Source of the DNA: Mucilaginibacter lappiensis
GTDB taxonomy: Bacteria; Bacteroidota; Bacteroidia; Sphingobacteriales; Sphingobacteriaceae
Reading direction: 5' to 3'
Assembly: GCF_900155965.1 (NCBI RefSeq)
Contig: NZ_FTMG01000001.1
Span: forward strand, 496,001-560,000
DNA: 64,000 bases
The position numbers and the translations under genes were made by a program. The number at the start of each line of letters is the position of its first letter. Position 1 is the stretch's first letter. Below the pieces are notes generated by a model that saw only the letters and a program-made list of their open reading frames with translations, was not told where the DNA came from and did no database searches. Shown here in pieces: positions 34,423-43,120 of this stretch.

Positions 34423-36744
34423 ATGTCGAAATTAATTCCGGAAACCGGGTATAAAGCAACTTTTAATAAAATTTCTGCAGCCATACTGCTGATTGATATT
34501 GATGCTCCTTTGTATACAATCCTCGATGTCAATGATGCCTATTTAATAGCTACTAACAGTACCCGCGAGGCATTGGTTGGGAAATCAGTATTCGGAGCCT
34601 TTCCGGCTAACCCATCGGATGAGGAGGCTGAGAATATCAGGATGACTATCTTTTCTTTCGAGGAAGCTATCCGTACCAAAATGCCCCATACCATGAGTGA
34701 TTACAGGTATGATATCCCGATCAGGGGCACCGACGAATTCGAAGAGCGGTACTGGACAACTTCTAATACGCCGGTATTGGACGAAAATGAAAATGTAAGC
34801 TATCTCATTCATTCGCCGGCTAACGTGACCGAGTTGATCAAACTCCGGGAAAAAGAGATAGCCAGTGTGGAAGCGCTTAAAAATCACCGGCAGCAATTAT
34901 ATTCTACATTCATGCAAGCCCCGGTTGGAATCGCCATATTCCGCGGACCTGAATTTGTTGTTGATCTCATTAACCCAACGCTTTGTGAAATTTATGGCAG
35001 GACAGTAGAAGAAATGCTTGCCAAGCCGATCTTTGATGTGCTTGTGCACATCAGGGGACAAGGGTTTGATCAGTTACTTGAGCAGGTTAGGCTAACGGGG
35101 TCGCCTTTTAAGGGGCAAGGATATCCTGCTTCTCTTCTGCGCGATGGTAAACTGGAAACAGTTTACTTTGATTTCGTTTATGAACCCTATCGTGAGATCG
35201 ACGGAACAATCAGCGGCGTTATTGCAGTAGCAACGGAAGTGACCGAACAGGTTACTGCTAAACAATTAGTAGAGGAAGCTGAGGAGCGGGCAAGATTAGC
35301 AGTTGATGCGGTTGGCTTGGGGACCTATGATTTAAATCTGGAAACGGGTGAAATGATTACAACGAAAATATTTGCAAATATATTTGGATTTGATGCACCC
35401 GTTCCGCGGGCTGATTATGTTAGTGTTTTTCATCCCGACGATATTAAATTACGCAATATGGCGCACGCAGAGGCAGTGGTCAGCGGTCAGTTATTTTATG
35501 AATCACGGGTGATCTGGCCGGATAAATCTGTACACTGGGCCAGGGTAGAAGGCAAGGTATACTATGATGCAGCGTCAAAACCCATGCGCATATTAGGCAC
35601 ACTATTAGATATTACAGCGCAAAAGCAGGCCAAGGAAGAGCAGCAGAAATTGATGGCATTGGTAGCTGATAGCGAGCAATTATTAAGAAATATTACCACT
35701 GCCGCGCCTACCGGCTTGTGGATGAGCGATGAACAGGGGGACATAACCTATGTTAACCAGACCTGGATCGATTGGACGGGCTTATGCTATGAAGAAAATC
35801 TTGCGAACGGATGGTTGAATTCAATTATCCCGGAAGACAGGAAAAGAGCTGGGGAAAAGTTTCTTGAAGACTTAGCCAATAAAAACTTGTATGAAGTAGA
35901 ATTCCGAATCAATCACATAGATGGCACTAAGCACTGGTGCGTTGCGACCGGCAGACCGCAATACCGGAACAATGGAACTTTTTCCGGGTATATCGGATCT
36001 TGTGTTGACATTACCGAACAAAAGAATTTGCAACAGCAAAAGGATGATTTTATTGGTATAGCCAGTCATGAATTAAAAACGCCGGTGACCAGTATCAAAG
36101 CCTACACCCAGGTGCTTGAAAGAATGCTGCTGAAAAAAGGCGAAACCAAGGAGGCAGGAATGATTAGCCGAATGGACGGGCAACTGAACCGGCTAACGAG
36201 CTTGATCGGCGATCTGCTTGATGTTACCAAAATTAATTCTGGCAAACTGCAATTTAACGACCGCGACTTTGAATTTAATGACCTTGTAAAGGAATTGGTT
36301 GAAGACTTGCAGAGAACTACAGAGAAACATAAATTAATAGAGAAATTCTTCCCAACCGGGGTCGTTTTTGGGGATAAAGAGCGTATTGGCCAGGTCATCA
36401 CTAATTTGATCACCAATGCTATTAAATATTCCCCGCACGCCGATAAGATCATTATACATACCGGGGTAAAAAATAACGAGGTTAGCTTATGCATAGAAGA
36501 TTTTGGTATCGGAATCGAGGAAGATAAGCTGAATAAAGTTTTCGAGCAATTTTACCGGGTGAGCGGTGATATGCAGCATACATTCCCGGGGCTTGGACTG
36601 GGCTTATATATCTCATCAGAAATAATTAAACGCGAGGGTGGCCGAATATGGGTAACCAGTAAGCATGGTGAGGGTTCAACATTTTGTTTTGCTTTGCCAT
36701 TAAAAACTAAAACAAAGGCGCTCCGATCTGATTATATAGGATGA
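34423..36744 (+). CDS. Multi-PAS sensor histidine kinase
   Basis: A 773-residue kinase with no transmembrane segment, so probably cytoplasmic. Four PAS-type sensor modules span residues ~10-150, ~160-290 (APVGIAIFRGPEFVVDLINPT), ~290-415 (ARLAVDAVGLGTYDLNLETG) and ~430-535 (APTGLWMSDEQGDITYVNQTWIDWTG). The HisKA domain follows with phospho-acceptor H549 in IASHELKTPVTSIKAY. The ATPase domain carries N-box ITNLITNAIKYSP, G1 IEDFGIGI and G2 GLGLGLYIS. A receiver-only protein is encoded 24 bp downstream and is the likely partner. Stimulus unknown; redox or light is common for PAS kinases. Confidence 0.95.
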   Translation: MSKLIPETGYKATFNKISAAILLIDIDAPLYTILDVNDAYLIATNSTREALVGKSVFGAFPANPSDEEAENIRMTIFSFEEAIRTKMPHTMSDYRYDIPIRGTDEFEERYWTTSNTPVLDENENVSYLIHSPANVTELIKLREKEIASVEALKNHRQQLYSTFMQAPVGIAIFRGPEFVVDLINPTLCEIYGRTVEEMLAKPIFDVLVHIRGQGFDQLLEQVRLTGSPFKGQGYPASLLRDGKLETVYFDFVYEPYREIDGTISGVIAVATEVTEQVTAKQLVEEAEERARLAVDAVGLGTYDLNLETGEMITTKIFANIFGFDAPVPRADYVSVFHPDDIKLRNMAHAEAVVSGQLFYESRVIWPDKSVHWARVEGKVYYDAASKPMRILGTLLDITAQKQAKEEQQKLMALVADSEQLLRNITTAAPTGLWMSDEQGDITYVNQTWIDWTGLCYEENLANGWLNSIIPEDRKRAGEKFLEDLANKNLYEVEFRINHIDGTKHWCVATGRPQYRNNGTFSGYIGSCVDITEQKNLQQQKDDFIGIASHELKTPVTSIKAYTQVLERMLLKKGETKEAGMISRMDGQLNRLTSLIGDLLDVTKINSGKLQFNDRDFEFNDLVKELVEDLQRTTEKHKLIEKFFPTGVVFGDKERIGQVITNLITNAIKYSPHADKIIIHTGVKNNEVSLCIEDFGIGIEEDKLNKVFEQFYRVSGDMQHTFPGLGLGLYISSEIIKREGGRIWVTSKHGEGSTFCFALPLKTKTKALRSDYIG

Positions 36745-36768
36745 CGGATAGCTTTTTCAATTAGACCA

Positions 36769-37134
36769 ATGAATAGAATTAAAACAATTATGATCGCCGA
36801 TGACGACCCCGGCATCCTTGATGCAGTGTGTATCATGCTGGAGTTTGAAGGTTATAACGTTTACTGCACACCCGATGGCGCTGAAATTTTGAATATGAAT
36901 AGCAAACTTCCTGATTTACTGCTACTGGATATATGGATGTCCGGTATCGACGGAAGAGATATTTGTAAGCAGCTTAAACAAAATCCAACTACCAATAAGT
37001 TACCGGTTGTCCTGATTTCAGCCAGCCGAGATATTGAAGGCTCTGCCTTAGCCGCCGGGGCAGATGATTTTTTGGCCAAACCTTTTGATATTGATGATTT
37101 GCTAAACAAAATCGAGCGAAATCTGGTTAATTAA
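36769..37134 (+). CDS. Single-domain response regulator
   Basis: A 121-residue CheY-like receiver with D11/D12 acidic pocket, phospho-acceptor D54 (LLLLDIWMSG), switch S84 and conserved K104 (LAKPF). There is no output domain, so it acts through protein contact or as a phosphate relay. It follows the PAS kinase gene at 24 bp and is probably co-transcribed. Confidence 0.95.
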   Translation: MNRIKTIMIADDDPGILDAVCIMLEFEGYNVYCTPDGAEILNMNSKLPDLLLLDIWMSGIDGRDICKQLKQNPTTNKLPVVLISASRDIEGSALAAGADDFLAKPFDIDDLLNKIERNLVN

Positions 37135-37149
37135 ACCTGTGGCCGGTAT

Positions 37150-37478
37150 TTACTTTTTACCGCCCTTGTAGTTAGCATACCGACGGGCGCGCGAAAAATC
37201 TATATGCAAATGTTTTCGTCCATATGAGCGTTAACAACCTCGTGACGGTCTAATAGGTCAGGGACATTTCATAGATCTGTTCGCTGCTTTCTTGAGCAAT
37301 AACCTGCGTTTTGAACCGCCAGTGGATTCCAATTTCACTTTCGTAAGGCTCATAGATTAAAACGCCTTGTTCACCTTTTCCAACGTGATAAATTTGGCTA
37401 CGCACGATAATCGATATCCGGCTTCCAGGCATAGGATTCAATCTTAAAATTCAGGTATGAGGGAGTATCAGGCTTCAT
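37150..37478 (-). pseudogene. Decayed DUF4385-family gene
   Basis: Reading leftward from the ATG at 37478: MKPDTPSYLNFKIESYAW and KPDIDYRA, then TAG; in a shifted frame YHVGKGEQGVLIYEPYESEI and HWRFKTQVIAQESSEQIYEM, then a stop at 37250; in a further frame, ARRYANYKGGKK and the final stop at 37150. These are the start, middle and end of a DUF4385 protein of ~110-140 residues. Several frameshifts and stops, and a rewritten segment at 37190-37250, show long decay. It overlaps the exonuclease remnant closely, as if both were one operon. Confidence 0.8.
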
Positions 37479-37481
37479 AGA

Positions 37482-37657
37482 TTAATCTTGCAGTTCTATC
37501 CATACAGGTGCATGGTCACTGGAATATTCCCATCCGCGAACATGCTTATCAACTTGTGCGCCAATCGGCCGTTTGGTTAAATTTTCGTTTAATAGGAAAT
37601 GGTCAAGTTTTAAACCAGCATCCCTACTGTAGGCATTTCGCAAATAGTCCCAAAATG
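37482..37657 (-). pseudogene. Exonuclease III (Xth-like) C-terminal fragment truncated by a mobile element
   Basis: The ~57 residues TFWDYLRNAYSRDAGLKLDH ... VRGWEYSSDHAPVWIELQD are the C-terminus of an exonuclease III-type AP endonuclease (RDxGLxLDH and SDHAPVW hold active-site residues). Upstream the reading frame runs directly into the end of mobile element copy 2 at 37658; the N-terminal ~200 residues are absent on the other side. So the element's insertion or a later deletion removed most of the gene. Confidence 0.85.
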
Positions 37658-37829
37658 TGGACGTTCTGAGGGCAATGACCATCCGGTACCGGAAATAGAA
37701 GGTAAATAGTTATGCTACACTTTGATCATGTTAAACAGTTGTAGGTAAAGATGCTCTTCATCTCTAATTTACACAAATTGGCGTTCCAAATGGCCCGGAA
37801 TTGTCCGATCAAAACCTTCGGAATATCCA
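37658..37829 (-). mobile_element. 172-bp non-autonomous element, copy 2
   Basis: Ends are TGGACGTTCTG (37658-37668) and CGGAATATCCA (37819-37829). It aligns with copy 3 (45021-45193, inverted) over most of its length, for example CCAATTTGTGTAA, CATCTTTACCT and GATCAAAGTGTAGCA in copy 3 orientation. ATG flanks both ends and could be a short target duplication. Its left end sits inside exonuclease III coding sequence. Confidence 0.8.
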
Positions 37830-37940
37830 ATGATCCCCGGACTGGACGGAATTCGAACCAATTAATTCAAGATTTGAAGTTTTTGAGTGAATTGAAGGCA
37901 GCTTAGATCAGGGGGCCGATTCCCTTGGGGCCCAAAGAAA

Positions 37941-37969
37941 ATAGCCTTTAGCTAAAAGCTGAAGGCTAT
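37941..37969 (-). terminator. Terminator-like hairpin
   Basis: ATAGCCTTTAGC (37941-37952) pairs with GCTGAAGGCTAT (37958-37969), one wobble, loop of five. On the minus strand the stem is followed by TTTTCTTT, so it would end leftward transcripts from the decayed gene at 38046. The flanking stretch 37830-38045 holds no gene I recognise. Confidence 0.6.
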
Positions 37970-38045
37970 CCTGTCTTCAGTAGTTTAACATTTTTTTTAC
38001 TGGAACGGTTAAGAATCATTCAAAAGCGTGTATTTTAAAATGCTA

Positions 38046-38690
38046 TTATTTCCGGGTTAATGGTATCTGTAAATTCGTAGGCCGGTTTTCTTCTGTGTCG
38101 AAGCCACGTCCTTCGGCGTTTCGGGCACCCCAGAAAAGCATGTCTTTAAAAAGGTAGATCAAATCATACTCTTTGAAATGTTGCCCTTCGGCTAAACCGA
38201 AAGGTAAAAAGGATTTCCCAAAGATGCTTTGCACCTTTCCTACTTCCCATTTATCATAGCCGCTAACGGCTATCTGATTGAGAATGTCTGCAAAACCCTG
38301 TATCAAAGGGATGACTTCATCTGCTGTGAAATTCATTTTTTGAGCACCTTCGGCAATAGGTTGATCGCCTTCCCAACTGATATGGCCGGTAATGGCAATC
38401 CTGGCTAACGGCACCTTTCCATAAGGATTTGCGAAATTCAGGATCGTCAGTGTGAACTTGCCGCCACCAAATATTCAAAGTCCCGCGTGAGATAAAACGG
38501 TTTGGCGCTTCCATTTTCCTTTTTTTGATTGCTTGGCCTGATCTCTGGACTTATGCTATGCCATTTATCAAGAATAGCTTTTTTAGTTTCTTCAATTTTC
38601 ACAGAGGTTTTGTCAATTACCGGACGAGAGTCATAATTAATTATCTTAGCGTTTTTGGCTGCCGTTTCAAGAATAGCAGCAAGTTGCCAT
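38046..38690 (-). pseudogene. Frameshifted gene of unknown family, N-terminus lost at a mobile element
   Basis: Leftward from ~38690 one frame reads AAILETAAKNAKIINYDSRP, KTSVKIEETKKAILDKWHSI and FYLTRDFEYLVAAS, then breaks near 38460. Another frame continues KFTLTILNFANPYGKVPLAR and ITGHISWEGDQPIAEGAQKM through FLPFGLAEGQHFKEYDLIYL to the stop at 38046. Joined, about 210 residues. I do not recognise the family; it has no signal peptide in what remains. The right-hand boundary coincides with the partial mobile element at 38688. Confidence 0.7.
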
Positions 38691-38759
38691 GGTCAAAGTG
38701 TAACGGAACGCTCTAAACTTTTTTCCGGAACGCGATAATCAATGGCTCCGGAATTTCCA
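38688..38759 (+). mobile_element. Partial copy (one end only) of the 172-bp element
   Basis: About 72 bp matching the right end of copy 3: GGTCAAAGTGTAACGGAA corresponds to the TCAAAGTGTAGCAGAA block, and the end reads ATCAATGGCTCCGGAATTTCCA split across 38738-38759. The left half is missing. Both flanking genes are cut at its edges, so a deletion likely removed half the element and the neighbouring gene ends. Confidence 0.65.
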
Positions 38760-38990
38760 CACAAGAAACTAATATACAAGCATTTTGATAATGCGTACAA
38801 CCTCATTGAAAACTACATCGTTGAGAAAGACTTTTATATGGAATTTATAGGGAAGTTAGTGGATCTGCTGAAAGCAACATTCATCGTACCCGAGCTTGCA
38901 AAAGATTATAGCTTTATTGTTGAGCAACAGAATTTGAACGTTAAGCGATACTTTTTGAACGTTACCCTATCAGCCCCTGCTGTTAAATAA
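38760..38990 (+). pseudogene. TetR regulator fragment lacking the DNA-binding domain
   Basis: Right after the element end the frame reads HKKLIYKHFDNAYNLIENYI and VEKDFYMEFIGKLVDLLKAT, then LAKDYSFIVEQQNLNVKRYF, stopping at 38990. KKLIYxxFxxxxNLxExYIxExDxxxxF is the same pattern as in the TetR pseudogene at 31130-31801, just after its recognition helix. The helix-turn-helix is gone and the sequence ends early. An apparent ATG start at 38742 lies inside the mobile element. Confidence 0.75.
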
Positions 38991-39020
38991 ACTACCTTTG
39001 GTTTATTAAATGAGCAGGAC

Positions 39021-39839
39021 ATGAAAACCGACGAAGTACCTATCACCATCTTTCGCTACGACACCGCTGTCGCCAGTGTCAAGAACAGGGTCACTTTGCA
39101 GCAGAACTTATTCAGTTTCCTGCTGGAAGGGGAAAAGACCGTATTTTACGCCGGTTCCACGATCACTATCGACCCCTGCCAGTTCCTCCTGCTTTCCGCG
39201 GGCAATTGCCTGATGAGCGAAATGACGGCCGTCAAAGGCGGTGCCTATCGGAGCCTGCTGATCAAATTTGATAATAAAATACTTGCCGATTTTTTCACTG
39301 CGCATCCGGACCTGCTCCGGACAAAAGCAAGTAAACTGGAAGAAGAACCAGTACTGCTATTCGAAAAGGACGCTTTTCTGCATAGCTTTCTCGGATCGCT
39401 GGATCTCATGCTGGACAAACCATTATCTGCCGGTATGCAGTTGCTTAAACTCAATGAATTACTTTTATATCTGGGCGAAAGCTGCCCGGGCCAATTACAA
39501 AAGCTGCGCAACAGCAGCCAGGAAGCCGGCGATGAAATTCAGATCCGGCAGGCCGTGAACGCCAATATCGGCCAGCCGGTGAGTGTCGAGGAACTAGCCT
39601 TTCTGTGCAATATGAGCCTGTCCACCTTTAAACGGCGCTTCGCTAAGATTTACGGCACCTCCCCCAATAAATGGCTGATCGAAAAAAGAATGGCGAAAGC
39701 GGCGGAACTGCTCAAACAAGGCGGTTATAAAGCCAGTGACATCTATTATGAACTTGGCTATGAGAATCTTTCCAGTTTTATCCAATCTTTCAAACAAGCC
39801 CACGGCGTTACGCCCAAGCAGTATCAATTAACGAATTAA
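39021..39839 (+). CDS. AraC-family regulator (ExsA-like)
   Basis: A 272-residue regulator with an N-terminal cupin-like domain (residues ~15-110: LQQNLFSFLLEGEKTVFYAGSTI, CQFLLLSAGNCLMSEM) and a C-terminal AraC domain (VSVEELAFLCNMSLSTFKRRFAKIYGTSPNKWLIEKR, AELLKQGGYKASDIYYELGYENLSSFIQSFKQAHGVTPKQY). It precedes the DinB-family gene by 12 bp, so the pair is an operon. Both are visibly richer in G+C than the surrounding decayed sequence, which suggests recent arrival or stronger selection. Confidence 0.93.
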   Translation: MKTDEVPITIFRYDTAVASVKNRVTLQQNLFSFLLEGEKTVFYAGSTITIDPCQFLLLSAGNCLMSEMTAVKGGAYRSLLIKFDNKILADFFTAHPDLLRTKASKLEEEPVLLFEKDAFLHSFLGSLDLMLDKPLSAGMQLLKLNELLLYLGESCPGQLQKLRNSSQEAGDEIQIRQAVNANIGQPVSVEELAFLCNMSLSTFKRRFAKIYGTSPNKWLIEKRMAKAAELLKQGGYKASDIYYELGYENLSSFIQSFKQAHGVTPKQYQLTN

Positions 39840-39851
39840 CGAATTAAAGAC

Positions 39852-40358
39852 ATGACCAACACCTATTTTACGGCTTTAGCTGCTTACAACAGCTGGGCGA
39901 ACGCTAAAGCTATAAGCTGGCTCGAACACATCAGCGAAACTCAATGGAAACAAATCAACGCCAGCAGCTTCAGCAGCGTCCAACAGACCGCTGTGCATAT
40001 AGCCAGCGCGGAACAGATCTGGATCGACTTCTGGACGAAAGCGCCGGAGCCGGTTTATCTTTCCTCATATTTCCAGGGCTCCAAACAAGAACTCATCGCC
40101 ATATGGCAAAAAGCCTCCGTTGGCATGCAACGCTTTATTGAAAATTGCGACAACCTGGCTGAGCTGGTGACTTTCGTTTACCCCAATGGAAGGGTCGGCC
40201 GAATGCCCTACTGCCAAACCTTCGCCCATATCATGAATCACTCCACCTACCACCGCGGACAGTTAGTTACACTGTTAAGGCAGGCTGGCTTCAGCCAGTT
40301 TTCATCCATTGACTTGGCCACCTATTTTATCACGTCCGCTTCCTGCACATCCCAATAA
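39852..40358 (+). CDS. DinB-family protein
   Basis: A 168-residue four-helix-bundle DinB/YfiT-type protein. The three metal-binding histidines appear as VQQTAVHIASAEQIW (His near residue 47) and MNHSTYHRGQLVTLLRQAG (two His near 127-131). The opening YFTALAAYNSWANAKAISWL is typical. The family includes thiol-dependent transferases (bacillithiol, mycothiol) and proteins of unknown function; the substrate is unknown. Likely co-transcribed with the AraC gene just upstream. Confidence 0.9.
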   Translation: MTNTYFTALAAYNSWANAKAISWLEHISETQWKQINASSFSSVQQTAVHIASAEQIWIDFWTKAPEPVYLSSYFQGSKQELIAIWQKASVGMQRFIENCDNLAELVTFVYPNGRVGRMPYCQTFAHIMNHSTYHRGQLVTLLRQAGFSQFSSIDLATYFITSASCTSQ

Positions 40359-40432
40359 GATACCGATAGACAATGATGCCTGCAGGTAGTTGGGTGGAGA
40401 TTCCTCAGACGATCAATTCTCTATTAATTGGT

Positions 40433-40467
40433 AATGTACCTTGGTTTTGAAAAAATCAAGGTGCATT
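40433..40467. terminator. Hairpin between convergent genes
   Basis: AATGTACCTTG (40433-40443) pairs with CAAGGTGCATT (40457-40467), one wobble, 13-base loop. It lies between the converging DinB and beta-barrel genes. No T-run follows on either strand. Just left, TGGGTGGAGATTCC (40390-40403) resembles the end of the 172-bp element, possibly another relic. Confidence 0.4.
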
Positions 40468-40513
40468 ATTAACATATGAAACAATTCCCGAAACAATTCA
40501 ATTGATAATGAAA

Positions 40514-42886
40514 TTATAAACTAAGCCTGTCTTTCACATCATCATGATTACTTTGATGGGCTGGTGCTATTTTTTTACCGAACTTATAAGATAAGCTTAA
40601 GGTAACTCGTCTGCTATCTGAATAACTATGACCGTTCATATGTATTGAACCGGCATTCGAGCTGAGCGTGTAGCCACTGCCCTTAAAAATATCATTTACG
40701 CCAAGTTTAACATTCAGCATCTTTTCAAAAAAGTTTTTCGATACGCCCGCATTAACCATGGAGTAATGTGAGATCTGGTATAGACCATCAATACTCGCTG
40801 AGCTGTAAATAGCTGTCAACTCGGCCTTCATATTGTTGGATAAAGAAAATGTGTTTATTGAATTCAGGTTGTAGCTAAACTTTCCGTGATTGTAAATGCT
40901 ACCGCCCACATTGTCGCCATAATATGAATTGTACAAGCCTACTACTGTATTGTTACTGTTCCACCACCGGATAATGTTATAAGGCAAAACAACGGCCACA
41001 CTGTAGTTTTCCAAGTGAGTAAAATTACCTTTCATAAAGGTCCATACCTTTGTTTGCTCATCCTGCTCAATAAAATCTGTGATGGCGTTATGTGTGTAGG
41101 TGTACCCTAAAGTAATAGAGATATCATGAATGTTATTGGTGAGTTCAAAGCTGTGCGCATATTCCGGTTTCAAGTTTGGATTCCCTTTTTCCTGTGTATA
41201 ACGGTCGATGGGTACTACAAACGGTATAAGTGATTGATAAGCCGGGCGGTTAATTTTACCGGCATAAGAGAAGGTTAGTTCATATTTATCTGAAAACTTC
41301 TTATCAATAACTGCGCTTGGAAAAAAGTTCAGATAGTTTGTATTTAGGTTAGCGTTGCTCAGGCTGGCACTGGTTTGCTCGGCCCTTATTCCCCCTTGCA
41401 GCTTTAATGTTTTTAACTGTTGAGTAAGGATAAGATAGCCGGCAGCTATATTCTCTTTATAGGAAGTGTTGCTAAAATCAGGCGCACCAGTAAGAGAATT
41501 TACATCCTGATTAGACGAACGGTTAGCTGAGCTTGTGTACAAATTTTTCACACCTGTTTCCAGGGTAATATTGGTATCAAGCGGCAGGGTATAATCTGTT
41601 TGAAAGGTCGTTATATTAAATAACGAATTTGTACGGGTTACAGACGAACTATATTCAACGGGTTTGTTTGTTGAAACCGCAACCATCTGCGCGTCCAAAT
41701 CCTGTTTAGTAAGGCCGGTAAAGTGCGACTGATTAAGATCGATAGTTATTTCTTCACCCTTCGCATTGATCTTATTTCTATAATTAAGATCATACGAGGT
41801 ATAGTTGTTGTTTCTACCGGGGCGGCTGGCCGAAGTAAGTACAGAATCCAACGTGCCTGCCTCATCTCTGAAATAAGAAGTAGCGTTAGCACGATTATCG
41901 GATTGTAAAAACAGGCCTTCTACAGAGAAACCCATTGTACTGGTTTTGTTCAGCGTATAATCAATTCCCAGCTTTCCTGTTTCCGCTTTCCCATGTGTAA
42001 ATAGTTCGGTTGGAGTTTCAAGCGTTATTGGCTGCCCGTCTGTTTGAAGGTAGCGGATCAAGCCTTCATTTCTATAGCCTTTCCCGTCCCTTAAATTTAT
42101 ATTGCCATAAATGTTTAATTTGTTGATGCGGTAATTCAGTGAAACTCCTCCATTATATTTTCCATAATCACTTCTTGAAGCAGAAAGGTTCGCCGTACCG
42201 TTCAATCCCATGCCGGTTCCCTTTTTAGTAATGATGTTGATAATACCACCGGTTGCCGAAGCATCATATTTTGCCGATGGATTGGTAATGATCTCAATTT
42301 TAGAGATCTGCTCGGCCGACATGCTTTGCAACAAGCTGCCCGCGGTTTCTCCCGGAATAATTTTACCATCCAACATCACCATTACATTGTCCTTTCCTTT
42401 AAGCTTTACGGTATTATCCTGGCTCAATGTTACCAGCGGGGCCATTTTAAGCAACTCCATGCCATTATTCCCGGCAGCTACTGTACTGTTCTCTACATTG
42501 AAAACCATTTTATTAGCATGGCGCTCAATAAGTGACTTGGTGGCTTTTATAGTAACCTCACTTAACTGGTTTGTTTGGGGAGCCAAATCTATACTTACAT
42601 TAATTTCATCCTTTATAACCGTAACAGGAACCAGCTTTTTAACGTATCCTACAATTTGTGCCGATAACAGGTAATTACCTGCTTTAATGTTTTCTAATTT
42701 ATACAAGCCATTATCATCAGCCAACCCGCCTTTCAACTGGCTTGAGTCTGCCGCTTTTAATAAGCTTACAGTTGAGTATGATAATGGCTGATGGGTTTTA
42801 CTATCGGTAATTGTTCCTTTAATGCTTTGTGCGGATAAGATTTTGACTGCATTTAATAAAACAAGGCTTAATATTAATTTTTTCAT
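40514..42886 (-). CDS. Outer-membrane beta-barrel (TonB-dependent receptor-like) protein
   Basis: A 790-residue paralogue of the protein at 26168-28666. A signal peptide ends near residue 19 (MKKLILSLVLLNAVKILSAQ). The CarboxypepD-regulatory-like domain reads IKGTITDSKTHQPLSYSTVSLL...LENIKAGNYLLSAQIVGYVKK. The plug shows VTIKATKSLIERHANKMVFN, GMELLKMAPLVTLSQD and IEIITNPSAKYDASATGGIINIITKK. The barrel ends in VTLSLSYKFGKKIAP. There is no SusD partner. It is divergent from a LytS/LytTR pair 235 bp away, the same module layout as at 26-30 kb. Ligand unknown. Confidence 0.93.
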   Translation of the reverse strand: MKKLILSLVLLNAVKILSAQSIKGTITDSKTHQPLSYSTVSLLKAADSSQLKGGLADDNGLYKLENIKAGNYLLSAQIVGYVKKLVPVTVIKDEINVSIDLAPQTNQLSEVTIKATKSLIERHANKMVFNVENSTVAAGNNGMELLKMAPLVTLSQDNTVKLKGKDNVMVMLDGKIIPGETAGSLLQSMSAEQISKIEIITNPSAKYDASATGGIINIITKKGTGMGLNGTANLSASRSDYGKYNGGVSLNYRINKLNIYGNINLRDGKGYRNEGLIRYLQTDGQPITLETPTELFTHGKAETGKLGIDYTLNKTSTMGFSVEGLFLQSDNRANATSYFRDEAGTLDSVLTSASRPGRNNNYTSYDLNYRNKINAKGEEITIDLNQSHFTGLTKQDLDAQMVAVSTNKPVEYSSSVTRTNSLFNITTFQTDYTLPLDTNITLETGVKNLYTSSANRSSNQDVNSLTGAPDFSNTSYKENIAAGYLILTQQLKTLKLQGGIRAEQTSASLSNANLNTNYLNFFPSAVIDKKFSDKYELTFSYAGKINRPAYQSLIPFVVPIDRYTQEKGNPNLKPEYAHSFELTNNIHDISITLGYTYTHNAITDFIEQDEQTKVWTFMKGNFTHLENYSVAVVLPYNIIRWWNSNNTVVGLYNSYYGDNVGGSIYNHGKFSYNLNSINTFSLSNNMKAELTAIYSSASIDGLYQISHYSMVNAGVSKNFFEKMLNVKLGVNDIFKGSGYTLSSNAGSIHMNGHSYSDSRRVTLSLSYKFGKKIAPAHQSNHDDVKDRLSL

Positions 42887-43120
42887 TGCTGCTGCGATTT
42901 GTTTTTTGATTACGATTCAAAACAACAGTTTACCGGCAGCTATATTAAATAAGTTTGACCAACCTTACAGATAGCCTGACAAAGCCTTAAAAACAGGTTA
43001 TCTGTACCTTAAATTTGAATATAAACAGCTTTCATCATTCAGAAACATAGTTTTGTCAGCATAAATATTAATTTCATCATCAAAAATCTTTTTGTTGATT
43101 ACATTGGCAGAAATTTGGGT

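Noticed and set aside
34423..36744. Possibility that the PAS kinase is a phytochrome or hybrid kinase
   Set aside because: No GAF/PHY domain or internal receiver is seen; the receiver is a separate protein at 36769.
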